This document shows, piece after piece, positions 10,401-26,819 of a DNA stretch of 64,000 nucleotides. The DNA is from Pterois miles. Taxonomy: Eukaryota; Chordata; Actinopteri; Perciformes; Scorpaenidae. Position 1 is the stretch's first letter; each line of letters opens with the position of its first letter. The position numbers and the translations under genes were made by a program. The notes below the pieces were generated by a model that was not told where the DNA came from, ran no database searches, and saw only the letters and a list, made by a program, of their open reading frames with translations. The DNA lies in the NCBI GenBank assembly GCA_947000775.1, contig CAMQGK010000056.1, positions 3,313,001 through 3,377,000 on the forward strand, read 5' to 3'.

Positions 10401-13400
10401 CTACCTTGACTGGATGTTTGATTGCCTCTCCAACAGTGAATCGGGATGTTTCCCGCACCAGTGACGGCTTCCCGAGCCGGGCCTCGATGTAACGTCCCGC
10501 CACCGCTGTGGCGTTTCGGGCTGAATAAACTCCAACAGCTAAAAGAGTCAGTCCTGCCACCTGGTGATGTGATGCAACAGTTACACAGCATTAACACAGT
10601 GGCCGACTGATAGTGCTTTAGATAGTGCTTTATTTACAAATAAAGCTGTTTTATATAAAGTTAACTTTCATTTAAATATATCTCAGATACACATTTACTT
10701 TATGTATGAAGCCTGCATGCAATGATGTACTGTACGTCCCCATCTGACCAGTGGATGCTGCGCAGCCATCGGCTGCTATCAGAGCCCAGTTCCACCAATA
10801 ACAACGGTTTGAAAAACATCCTAACCAACTGATTAATCAGTTGACCTTTAATTTTGTAGAAGCGATGTATTTCAGAGAACTCATTTGGTTGCCCTCTCAT
10901 CAGTGCAATTAAATGGTAAATTCAGCTTTTATTATGCATTTATAATATAATAACTGACTAAACTGACTATGGATAAAGTCTCACCGTGGCTGTGACTTTG
11001 TCCCAGTCTGAAACAAAGGCCCTGAATCCTTCTCCAAACACAGCGCCTGCAGTCCTAAGAGCAAAGACACATCAACTGTCAACATGCCTTTGGGGCGTTT
11101 ACAAGAACAACAAAAAGCCTTCAGCTTATACAAGATGCAACTGTCGATTAACCAGTTACGTGACATACAAAAGTGACCACTTCTAAGACAGAACTTTATT
11201 TATCCTGAGGGAAATTGCTGTAATATACTGGTATTTATTTTAAATACTTCCTTAACTTAACTTAGTTGCATGAATCAGAACACCAAGAACATCAATATAT
11301 ATACCTCATCTGATCCTCCCCATCATAAATACTGCGTGAAATCTTAAATGAGTCTATGCGTCTTACTTTATGGACTCCAGGACGGTCTGTCTGTGTTCAG
11401 CAGCCTTCAGTCGGATTTGCTCGCGGATTATGTCGGCGTTCTCTCGCTCCACGCGGGCTCGCGCTTTCGTCTCTGCCTCTATACGCAGCAGCTCATTCTT
11501 GTGCCTCAGCTCCATCTCGTGCTCTATCGTCGCTAAAACAACCATGACACATAAACAAGCATATAAACCACAGCTCATCAAAGGTGTCTACAGGATCCTG
11601 TCATCAATGGTCTGGTACCTTTCCTCATGGCCTCCTGTTTCTGCACAGACTCCTCCTGCTTGCGAAGGTTCTCCTCGTTCAGGGCTTGCTATTGAAAACA
11701 GAAGGATTAAAATGTTTGTAGTGTGTCTCATTTTAAAGCATTTTATAGTAGATATGTAGGAGATGTCCTCACCTGTTGCCTTAGTTGGTCCTCATATCGC
11801 TGTCTGGCCAGCTTATCTTGATACTGAGCTCTCTGTAATGGGGCAGAAAACAACCAACGTCAAGTTCACTGCTTCAGCATACTTCTAATTGCTCTTAAAA
11901 TACTAAAAGAAAACCATTTCTGTTCTCACCGCTTGATGCTGCTTGGTCTCCTCATTAACAGTTTTCCTCCTCTCCTCTCCCTGGATTCGTATCTGGTCAC
12001 CTTTGAGCTGCTCAACTGCTGCTTCGTACTCCTGTTATAGACGCACAAAAGAATCTATTAAACTTAAGCAACACACTGGTGAACATTTTAATCCAACGTA
12101 ACTGCACAATCAACTGTGCTGTAGGGCTGGGCAGTATATCGATATTAGGTTTATATTATGATATGAGACTAGATATCGTCTTAGATTTTATATGTCGTAA
12201 TATTGCTTAAGTGTTGTCTTTTCCTGGTTTTAAAGGCTGCATTACAGTAAAATTATGTCATTTTCTGAACTTACCGGACTGGTCTAGCTGTTCTGTTATT
12301 TGTCTTCACCCACTTCATCATTAATTCTTATTACTGATGAGCTCTAATGGTCAACCCTACAATATCGTTGCAGTATTGATAGTGAGGTATTTGGTCAAAT
12401 ATATTGCAATATTTGATTTTTTTCAGCTGGGTTGTGCTATAAAAGTCCTCAAAAAGTCATCCACATGCCAAAACCTTCAACAATGCCATGAGAGGTTGTG
12501 CAATAAAAAATGTGTCTGGTTTTATCTAGATGCAGATTTAAAAACTGGTGAATTGCAAAAACTTATAATAAATCTCATACACGACTGACTGTGTCGCTGA
12601 CAATTCTGATGGTCACACCTGCGCACGGACTAAAAAAATAAAGATGTGACGTATCCACACTCAGTGCAACTCTGCTACATCTCTCAGCACCATCACCCAT
12701 CCACATGATTAGTAACATATTTGTTAGTTGATGTAAAATGGCAAAATCAACTTAATTCTCTGGAAAAGCAGTGGTTTCCTGCAGAAGATAATGAGAGCAG
12801 CAGTAGCTTAGCATGGACTTGGACAGTTTTTACCTCTTACACTACATGTCAGCAATCACACATCCACAAACACATTCATACACTGAAGGCAGAGGCTGCT
12901 GTACTAGGTGCCCACCAGGATCTATTCTAAATACTCACTCACACACTGATGGCACAGCCTTCAGGAGCAATTTGGGGTTAAGTATCTTGCTCAAGGACAC
13001 TTTGGCATGTGAACTGGAGGGGGTTTGAAACGCCAACTTTCCGACTGGTGGTGGTGTGCGTGTTTCTGCTGTACCTTCACTTTACTCTGATGCTCCATCT
13101 GAATGGTCTGCTCCTGCATTCGAGCCAAATCCAGAGCTTCTTTGGCATGTCCTGGAGGGGGGAGAGAAGAGAGGTGTGATGGTTTCAAACATGGAGATTT
13201 ACAGTGATGTGATATATATGATACATAAAATGATTGAATCGTAAACACAGAAACAACATTTCAATCACTGCATGCATGTGGAACAAGTGGGACTTGGGTG
13301 TTGCAAGCCAGACTGCAAGGTGATGACCTTTGAACCCAGTCCGGTAGTGTGAATGAAGGTGAGAGCAGCACAGTGTTGTAACCAACACGTTCACAGAAGT

Positions 13401-13791
13401 GACGTTAAAATTAAATGCACAGATGCTGGCTGAGTGTGGGCCTCATTGTCTAAGCTGTAGCATCACTAAAAGCACCATGACCACCACCAGGAGCTGGATG
13501 CTGGAGCATCATGTCTTTCAGTGTGCAGTGATAATGAGGAGACACCTCCAGTCCAGTGACCTTCTTGGAGCTAACAGGCCCCGCTGCAGAACACTTACGG
13601 GACTTGTCGAGCTCCTTGGCCGCCTGAGCAGCCCGCTCCAGCCCGGTGGGATCGAAGTTGCTCCATTTGTCCTTGGGTTTATCTCCGCCGCCGCTGGAGC
13701 CTCCGGCCGGCGGTGGCGGCGGTGGAGGCTGAACCGGCAGACCGGGAGGCGCCTCAGGCTGCCCCTTGTTCAGGCCGAACAGCCACGACAT
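7463..13791 (-). CDS. atad3: ATPase family AAA domain-containing protein 3 (mitochondrial inner membrane AAA+ ATPase)
   Basis: Sixteen coding exons on the minus strand: 13599-13791, 13075-13151, 11930-12031, 11773-11832, 11619-11688, 11367-11532, 10985-11054, 10405-10560, 10262-10318, 10044-10169, 9822-9946, 9666-9717, 9478-9548, 8601-8768, 8013-8121, 7463-7927. They total 2,067 nt and keep frame, giving 688 aa. The start MSWLFGLNKGQPEAPPG and a proline-rich stretch are followed by coiled-coil exons (about 65-245), a membrane segment VAGLTLLAVGVYSA (about 247-260), Walker A GPPGTGKT (348-355), Walker B LLLFVDE (402-408), and the sensor region [20 protein letters not shown]. ATAD3 spans the inner membrane and links nucleoids, cholesterol handling and membrane contacts. 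The C-terminal exon adds roughly 100 acidic, Pro/Ala-rich residues beyond the end of human ATAD3A. Neighbours tmem240 and mrpl20 match the human 1p36.33 context. Confidence 0.97.
12124..12425. repeat. Teleost interspersed repeat with ATATCG-rich ends
   Basis: Begins GGGCTGGGCAGTATATCGAT and contains TGGTTTTAAAGGCTGCATTA and GTCAACCCTACAATATCG. It lies in the intron between the first two downstream-coupled coiled-coil exons of atad3 (12032-13074). Related ATATCG-rich pieces occur near 17060-17140 and 29615-29760. Confidence 0.55.
12895..13055. repeat. Fish short interspersed repeat tail
   Basis: Contains GAGCAATTTGGGGTTAAGTA and TTGCTCAAGGACACTTTGGC, characteristic of a common teleost repeat. 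It ends immediately before the atad3 exon at 13075. A shorter related piece (GTCCTTGAGCAAGATATTGC) is near 15550. Confidence 0.55.
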
Positions 13792-13905
13792 TTTAACGGG
13801 AACAGATAAAGCACAGTTTAGCCGGTTGTGTGCGGACCGAGATGCGGCAACTGCTCCAGTCCTGTCACTGCACTTCCTCTACACGCGTGTCATGCTGCAA
13901 CCTTC

Positions 13906-13990
13906 TGCGCATGTGCAACAGAGAGCAGAGGGTCGTTTGAACAACTGCAACCATGATTGGTTGATGAGGAGTAATCCTTCTTCTCATTGG
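13906..13990 (-). promoter_or_regulatory. atad3 promoter: NRF1-like site and two CCAAT boxes
   Basis: Upstream of the atad3 ATG, TGCGCATGTGCA at 13906-13917 differs by one base from the palindromic NRF1 consensus (TGCGCATGCGCA type). CCAAT boxes occur on the gene strand at 13956-13960 and 13986-13990 (ATTGG on plus). NRF1 sites and CCAAT boxes are common in promoters of nuclear genes for mitochondrial proteins, which fits the gene. No TATA box is seen. These are motif matches only. Confidence 0.45.
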
Positions 13991-15701
<1,711 letters not shown>

Positions 15702-16168
15702 CCATAGTATGTGTATAAAGATGGACGACATGAACTGGTGGTTGATTGCAGTATACGTCATAAAGCCCACCCCCTCCATGTTAGCAGATGGGACATGGGC
15801 CAAACTAAAAAGTCAAAGTACACGTCAAATACATTTTTCCCCAAAGATGGTTTCCATCATTTTAGGTAGTTCTTATCATGCTGATATGTGTTTCCCGATT
15901 GATTAATTTGATGCTATGAAAAAGGGATGAGACGACATGATTGACAGTGAGTCTCTCTCGCTGACAAACTGCGGCTGTGTTCCGCTTGCATTTGGTTCGG
16001 GCGGGTGACCTCGATACTATGGCTCCTCCGCCCAATCACTACTGTGCAGACTCCAAATGACATCCTAATTATAAGATGGCAGCTCTTGTATCCGGGATAT
16101 TTTGGCTTCACTTCTGTACAGTGGGAGGAAGTGGAGACGTGTTGTCCATCTTTACAAACAGTCTATAG
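15702..16168. mobile_element. MITE copy, family with CCATAGACTGTATAT-type ends
   Basis: Shares long stretches with 59521-60056, e.g. GACATGGGCCAAACTAAAAA, GTGAGTCTCTCTCGCTGACA and ATCCGGGATATTTTGGCTTC. Its ends are degraded (CCATAGTATGTGTATA and ACAGTCTATAG). Confidence 0.7.
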
Positions 16169-16425
16169 TCTACTCTCATCACTTGACACCATTTCACCCA
16201 CATATGGGGACCAGACCCTGATGTCAAGATGGGTCATTTATGTGGGCTGTTAAACATGGAGCACTGTTGGTATGATGATCAGTGAAGTACCACAATATAC
16301 TATAGATTAAGCAGAAGTGCAAAGTAGGGAAGTGAGAGTGTGTCTGACTGTTTCATGAACACAATCCAAGACCAGCTTTCTTCAAACCACATAACAATTG
16401 GAAATCTGTATCTGCAGCAAGTCCT

Positions 16426-18334
16426 TTACTGTAGCAAAACAACGCGGGAGAAGACGCCAGAAGGCTCTTTGCCATCACCCAACGCAGCACAAAAGCCTTC
16501 CTGTTGGCGAGCCCGCGCCAGCTTTGCAAGTGAGAGGAATGACCGAGGTTCTGTGATGGCCAGATCGCTGATCACACGTCGGTTGAGCTGAACGCTGGTC
16601 TGTATGGAGGAAGAGAGGAAATATGTCACATTCAGATGAAGTGAACACACAGCTTCAAGAATGTAGAGAGGACTGGTGCAATACTGCACTATGCAACACA
16701 ACGAACCTTGGTGAGGTTGTGAATGAGGGCAGGATACTTCATGCCATGCTCACGTGATGCTGCTGCAATGCGTGTGATCCAGAGCTGAAGAAATAAGAGC
16801 ACAATAAATAAATTATATTGACAAACTTTCTCAATTAAAAACAATATCATTCTTTGCAAGCTGCTACAAGGTGTAATAATTTTATTGGGTATTTTCAGTT
16901 AGGCCTGAATATGTAGGGAGAAGTACATTTCTCTACACAGGTGTGGAGGAGTGGAATAAAATCCTACATAAAATTAAGTCTGACCATTCTCTAAATAGTT
17001 TCAAAAGCTGGAAAAAATGGATGATCCACAAGTTAGTATTCAGGCTGCGTATTGGCAAGGATCTAGTGATACAATATGTATCATGATACAAAGGTTACGA
17101 TTCAATATATTGCGATATATTGTGATTTTATTTAGGAAAACTGTCAGTATATAGAAAACACTGTCAAGTGCATAAAATCTGGGTAAAAATAGTTAATTTT
17201 TTATGCAATCAGAAAAGATATCTGCATTTACATTTAGTCACTGTAACACCCAATATCATAGTACAACACTGAGGGTGCATTTCTTTGCAAATTAAATAAA
17301 GTACTGAGTTGCATGTAAACTATTAATTAAAAATTGATATAGTTGTTTTAGATAACCAAGTACAATGACAGATCCTACCCAGGGCATCTCCAAGCTTTGG
17401 TTTGGTTTCTGAATATTATATAAATATATATAAATTCTGCATAAATATGTTTTTAGGTGTATTGCTGTTAAATGGGATAGTAGTAGTAGCTTATACATGT
17501 CATCCCCTACCCCTGCCTGTCTCCTAGCCTGACAGGGCCACATTGGAAATAAGTCATGTCACTTTATTGTAATATCCTGAAGAATTTGACTGAATTCACA
17601 TTTGTACGTGAATTTATCACATTATTTGTATTTTAATTTGTTAAATGAAATCAATAAATCAATAAGCTGCTGCAGACTGACTGTCTATAGCATGTACTGA
17701 GGCATACACCTGTCCCTGTATTGATAAAGGGTTATACAGTATTTAGAAGCTCTTTTTCAGATAATACAAATTAAATCTAGCAGACTATAGCCTGTGTGCC
17801 AGCCATGTGTCTGTTGTTGTAGAGGACATATTTATATTAGGGTATAAAGTGTCTCACCGTCCTCATGTTGCGTTTCTTGAGCCTCCGACCTTTAGTGGCG
17901 TAGACGAAAGCTCTCCGGACCGCCCGCACAGCCAGACTGTAGCAGCGGTTCTTCCTGCCTCTGAAGTGCTGTTGGAGGAACCGACAGGAAGCATGACTTC
18001 AACAAAATGACTCTCATCAGGCTTTTAATATTAGATTACAATGATGAGGCACCTTTCTAACCGAATCAAGCAGCGTGGGTCACGTCTACACAACGGAATA
18101 ATATTAGAAATGACTCACCGATTTTCTAGTTTAGACAACGTTTCAGAGGTCGCTACCGCTTAGACTACAAAATGATAAATATCACAACATTTTAACAGTG
18201 TAGAGTAGCCTAGCCCCTTCTCCTCCAGGAAATAGTCATGGCCGTACCCGTGCATGTTTGACAACTTCTTGAACTTTCCAGTATCTGTCAGGTCCACGGC
18301 TTCTGATCCAGCGAGACAACGTCAGGAATACCAT
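16426..18334 (-). CDS. mrpl20: Mitochondrial large ribosomal subunit protein bL20m
   Basis: Four exons on the minus strand: 18248-18334, 17858-17968, 16707-16784 and 16426-16599. All are bounded by GT-AG introns and total 450 nt, giving 149 aa, the same length as human MRPL20. Exon 1 gives MVFLTLSRWIRSRGPDRYWK. Exon 2 has the basic L20 core HFRGRKNRCYSLAVRAVRRA and LKKRNMRT. Exon 3 gives LWITRIAAASREHGMKYP. The last exon has LNRRVISDLAI and the conserved ending GFCAALGDGKEPSGVFSRVV. bL20 binds 23S-type rRNA and is needed for assembly of the mitochondrial large subunit. The gene is divergent from sdhb, with 462 bases between start codons, and lies downstream of atad3 on the same strand. Confidence 0.97.
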
Positions 18335-18796
18335 ATCTGCTCTTCAATGAACTACTTCACCGATGTCTCCTTTTTCAACAGTGAAAACTATTACAGTGAC
18401 CTTAACCCAGCTCCACTGTGTTATGTGAGCTCAATTTCACACGCCGTGCTACCACTGACAGAGGAGCAATGGGTTCGTTCGAATTATAAACCGGGACAGC
18501 TTGTGTGCGGGTGTCCTCACCTCCAAACGGGTTTGGAGCCCGCCTCATTGTTTTTTTACAAATTAAAAACAAATTCATGATTACAATTGATGAATATGGG
18601 CGAAAAGACCATAAAAGACGGAACAAAACCGTCACAAGTATGCCAAACTATAAAACACCACGCTTTTCTTGTGTGTGTGAGAGTGTGGTTTTAAGGGCGG
18701 GAGACGTTGGTTAAAAAACAGGCGCTCCCATCTGAGCTGTGACGCACCGCGGTGGCTGCTGGGATAGCAGGCGGTGGAGGTCAGAGAGACCCCAAA
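18335..18796. promoter_or_regulatory. Shared head-to-head promoter region of mrpl20 and sdhb
   Basis: This 462-base stretch separates the two divergent start codons. Both genes encode mitochondrial proteins, so a bidirectional promoter is likely. A GC box (GGGCGG on plus, near 18695-18700) and a GC-rich segment around 18740-18780 lie close to the sdhb ATG. No TATA box is evident. Small open frames here show no recognisable protein homology and are taken as chance. Confidence 0.55.
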
Positions 18797-22692
<3,896 letters not shown>

Positions 22693-23121
22693 AACTTCAG
22701 TTGTCCTCATGTACAACTTTTCCCTCCATGATAAAAATATATATTGATTTAAAAAATGCTTTTTGAGGTCTGAAGGGCCAGTACACCGGTCAGCTCCACC
22801 ACCACTCTGCACAAAAATGTGTGTGTGTGGTCTGAGGACTTGGTGTCACATAAAACGCACATGTACAGTATGAATGCTCGAGATAGTGTGTCTGAGTCTT
22901 ACATGTACCATAACAGAGGTATTTATCTTCAGCGCGACTGTGTGCATGCTTGTGCACTTGGGAGACATGACGCTGCATATTAAAAAAAAGTTTTCTTGTG
23001 TGTAAACATTGTTTTTAAGCTTTTTGCTGCTTTTCCAGTAAGCAGTAGCTTCAAACACATACAGTGTATCTGCTCCCTCAGATCTTCCAACATACCAATA
23101 GCAGTCTTTGTTTTGATGCAA

Positions 23122-23127
23122 AATAAA
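23122..23127 (+). terminator. Candidate poly(A) signal of sdhb
   Basis: AATAAA about 430 bases past the sdhb stop, the first canonical hexamer downstream. An AT-rich variant nearer the stop (about 22730) could also serve. Confidence 0.4.
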
Positions 23128-24164
23128 TTGTTGAAATGCCTGCAGCTGTTTTCAGTGGTTATTATTTGATTTCATAATGTGGCTACACACCTCCACAGTG
23201 GTTAGCAGTTGGCATCCTCTAGATGTCACTATTTTACAAGCCTCAAAAGACCAGCAGTTTCATCACAATCACAGTTGAATTTTGTCACACAGGCGGAAAT
23301 TAGTGTTGCTGTTTCGATGAGAGTGTGTCATCATGTGTCTAGGTCAGATGTTCATGTAAAATGTTATGTATACTGTAGATGTTGGTGTCTCGGTGTAGTG
23401 GAGGGTGCATGCAGGTAGACCCAACTCTTTTTCTGGCAGTAGTATTATACTATTGTGCTACTATAGCAGTACAGTATACCCACCTATCAGCTATAAAGTA
23501 TAGAGAGCATACCCACTTCCTCTTGGTTAACTTACTAGTATACACACCTCATCAGTGACCCCTACACCACTGGTGTCTCTCACAGGCAAAACATCCACTT
23601 AGACCTGAAGTGAAAGACCCATTTAAGAGCTGCAAAGGTTAGATGGTAGTGGACATAACCACAGACACATGCAGCTGTACACTCTAATGCAAAATACTGA
23701 AGCTCATATTTAGCATTAGGGAAAAAAGGACTCTTGTATTTATCTACTGCAATCTCATATCTGAAAATGTAGCTCTGTTTTATTAGTGCTTATATGCAGG
23801 AGTAACAAAAAAAACTACAACTTCATTGTTGGATTTTAAAAGATTTTGCTGGTCAGATTGAAAAAAAAAAACCCTCATGGACAAACAGACAACTCATCGG
23901 TCCAATATTAGGCTTATTTTCAGGTTCATACTTATATTTTGTGTTTCTACTAAAAGATGTTTACGTGCTGTAATGTTAAAAAGAAATGAAAAACTTTATT
24001 TTCTCCATATGGTCTGTTTAAATTTGCCTGTCTGGCAAAGAGTGGTGAGGTGGTGAGGACACCACTACAGAAAAAAAAAAAAAAACATAATAACCTTTCA
24101 GCATGTTGTAATTCAAGTGTTCTGAGAGAAAACTAGACTTCTGCACCTTCTCAAGCTTTAAATT

Positions 24165-24612
24165 ATCTGGCGGGAGACTTTGACCAATCACAGGTCATTT
24201 CAGAGAGATAGAGAGCTTTCCTATTGGCTGTGCTCCAGCTGGTGGGCGGTGCTTGCTATTTCCTCAACTGATCTCAACATGGCTGCCAGATCATAAACTT
24301 TCTCATTTTACAGCTAAACAGTAACTACAAGATGTTTCTAGAAACATTCAAAGAGAGAAGTAGCCATTAACATAGTCCAACATAATATTGATTCATATTT
24401 GATCAACGCTGCCTAGTTTGACCGTTTGATCAAATGTTTGACTCGTGGCTCTCATAGACCGAAGCTGGACAGCAGGCTCCAGCTCGGCTCTGATTGGTTG
24501 TTTTCCTCCAGTCTGTGAAATCTTGCAGATGTCATTAGGAGCACCAAAGGATACTAGAGCATGATATAGTGACTGTTTTATAAAAATAACTGTATTTAAA
24601 ACCATATATGCT
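24165..24612. mobile_element. Diverged relative of the 5997-6533 MITE
   Basis: Shares ATTGATTCATATTTGATCAA, CGCTGCCTAGTTTGACCGTT, CTCGGCTCTGATTGGT and a GATATAGTGAC end with the element at 5997, in the same orientation. The left arm is eroded, so the start is approximate. Confidence 0.65.
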
Positions 24613-24970
24613 CCATTTCTACCCACCATAGCTTTATCAATGACAATGCAAAAACATTGACAATAATAATGAAACACATACTGGAAATAAACAAATAACT
24701 AGTAATATGTAATGCTAATAAAATACACATGAGCTGCTGTCCATGCTTATGTAATTTGCTGCTGTATTTAGTTTACAGAGCGGAGCTGTTAATACAAGTG
24801 GTGACGCGTTGGTATCCAAGGTCACCTGGTCACCTAGCAACGGTGATAGCAGTGATTGGACCACCAGCACCTTTTGGTCAGCTCATCGATACTTCTGATC
24901 CTGTAGCCTCACAGGATGCCACGGGTGGCCAGTCTCGGGATCACCGTGGTGTTGTGGCGGATTGTGCGCT

Positions 24971-25010
24971 GGGACCGGGGGCCGGGGGCTGGGACCGGGG
25001 GCCGGGGGCT
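24971..25010. repeat. Two perfect tandem copies of a GC-rich 20-mer
   Basis: Unit GGGACCGGGGGCCGGGGGCT is repeated exactly at 24971-24990 and 24991-25010, then decays (GGAGGCTGGGACTGG). The dense G-runs on the plus strand could fold as a G-quadruplex. It lies in the presumed mfap2 upstream region. Confidence 0.85.
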
Positions 25011-25029
25011 GGAGGCTGGGACTGGACGG

Positions 25030-25138
25030 GGAGGAGACTACAGATGCGGGGTGGTACAATGTGGCGCTGCGAGGTCCTCCTGCACTCAGAGGACGCATGA
25101 GAGCTGAGGATAGTCGGAGCAAACTGAAGCAAAGTTGG
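25030..25138 (+). other. Possible 5' non-coding exon of mfap2 (tentative)
   Basis: The first coding exon of mfap2 begins at a good splice acceptor (CCCTCCAG ending at 26788), so at least one non-coding exon must lie upstream. A GC-rich stretch ending in AGTTGG followed by GTAAGA (donor at 25139) is the best candidate seen within 2 kb. Its 5' limit cannot be told from sequence; the start given is arbitrary. RNA evidence is needed to confirm it. Confidence 0.2.
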
Positions 25139-25692
25139 GTAAGAAACTCTGAAACAAAAGTCTTGTGTTTGCGTTTTTCTAACCATTGTAGTTGGACCTA
25201 CTTTTTTTGTTTTTATTTTAATCATGTGTGAGCTCTGAAGACTTAAGTAGCTGAAAGTAATGGAGGAAAAACACTCAGGAGATGTGAAGTGTGTTACTGT
25301 GTGCGCACAGATTGCATGCAGCCTAGTCCACGTTTCATGGACATTAAAGCACCCAAAGCTTTGATCAATCCAGCTTAATGTAGACCGAATAATTGTGGGA
25401 TAATTTGCGTGTATGTTAATGGCTGTTGAGAGCTGACATGTGGTCCTGTGTTTTCACTGGAGAGAAGAAGGAGGAGGGACTTCACAGAGCAGCCTGCAGC
25501 AATGGCACTACAATGGAGAGAGGGTGCCAAGAGGGAAAACACACACACACACACACACAAGAGGCTGGAGGTCGATGAGGGCACATGGGAAGATGATTTT
25601 GTTTATTTATTTGTCATAGTTGCATAAAAACAAAAGGGGGAAAATAGATGACAGCATTGCATCTCCTGTTGCTGTCCTCAGAAACTCTTAAT

Positions 25693-25693
<1 letters not shown>

Positions 25694-25732
<39 letters not shown>

Positions 25733-25856
25733 TGGGGGAGAGGGGGTCTGTAGCTGGGAAGGGAAGGACTCAATGGGGGAAAGGGGGGTTAATCGCTCCC
25801 AGATGTGTGCTGTGAAAACATATGGTTTCCGATAGCCACTGTGATGCACAAGAAGA

Positions 25857-25893
<37 letters not shown>
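25694..25893. repeat. Two (GT)n microsatellites
   Basis: (GT)n at about 25694-25731 and again at about 25860-25893, plus a shorter (AC)n at 25540-25558. All are in the mfap2 upstream region. Confidence 0.9.
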
Positions 25894-25895
<2 letters not shown>

Positions 25896-26819
25896 TGCTG
25901 GTACACAAGCACAGATACACACATTCACTGATTTATTGATACACATGCAGAGCTTGTGCAAACCGTGTTTCAGTCAGGTTTTGTGGCCTCACAGAAAGAG
26001 AAGTCTGCATGCAGTCACAGAGAGGAAAGTCCGCCATGTAGGATGTGAAAAAAAAAAAACAGTTCATGTTGTGGTGTGTATGAAACGGCCTGCAGCAGCG
26101 GAGGAGGAGCATTCATACTTTCCACTAAGTGGAAAAGTAGTTTGAGTGTTACAGGAAGCTAAGGTAATGGGTTTTACTGTACGCAACACTCTCACAGTGT
26201 GACTTTAAAAAGTAAGTCAAGTGATGCTGTCAGTGTTCATGTTTTTCTGTCCACATGTCATTTTCACTCAAACCTGAGAGGCCCTTGCTCGGTGGAGTGA
26301 AGAAGAAAGAAAAACGGGTAAAAGAGGAGGGGGGGGGGGGGTTGAGGAAATGACCAGTGAGGGCGACAGAAGGGAAACGAAGGATGTGGAGACAGACAGA
26401 CGGAGGGAGAGAGAGAGAGGGAGGGAGGGAGGGATGAAGAAAGCTCAGGGAGAGGGGTGGGGCTGAGGGGTCCTCTAGCTGTTTCTTTTCCTGGAATGCA
26501 GCCCCGAGACCGTCTGTTGCAGCGAGGAAAAGTAGGAAAACAGAGAGATTGTTCTTCGGAAGACAGACGTGCCACATTCTTGCTGTCAGAGGTTTCTCCC
26601 CCTCTTTCTCTTGCCGTGGCTGTTTGGGCCAGTGGAGGAGGAGAGGGGAGAGCAGTGGGGGGTTGGAGAGGTGACGAAGGGCAGGGGGGAGAAAGAGGAG
26701 AAGAGGGTTCAGATGAATATCCAGAACTAGGCTTCATTCCCCTAATGCTGCTCTGTTTTGATTAATGCTCTCTTCGTCCCCCCTCCAGTGTTAAAGTCAG
26801 TCTACCTCCCACAGAGACC

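Larger units (their letters stand above)
22693..24970. other. Intergenic stretch downstream of sdhb
   Basis: Holds the sdhb 3' UTR (to about 23140), AT-rich unique-looking sequence and the MITE relative at 24165-24612. No trace of an ATP13A2-like exon was seen, although ATP13A2 separates SDHB and MFAP2 in human. Confidence 0.5.

Noticed and set aside
18254..18580. 108-codon plus-strand frame in the mrpl20/sdhb promoter region
   Set aside because: It overlaps mrpl20 exon 1 on the opposite strand and shows no protein features.
26264..26737. 157-codon Ser/Pro-rich minus-strand frame
   Set aside because: The sequence is a purine-rich low-complexity tract; proline and serine come from repeated GGA/GAG.
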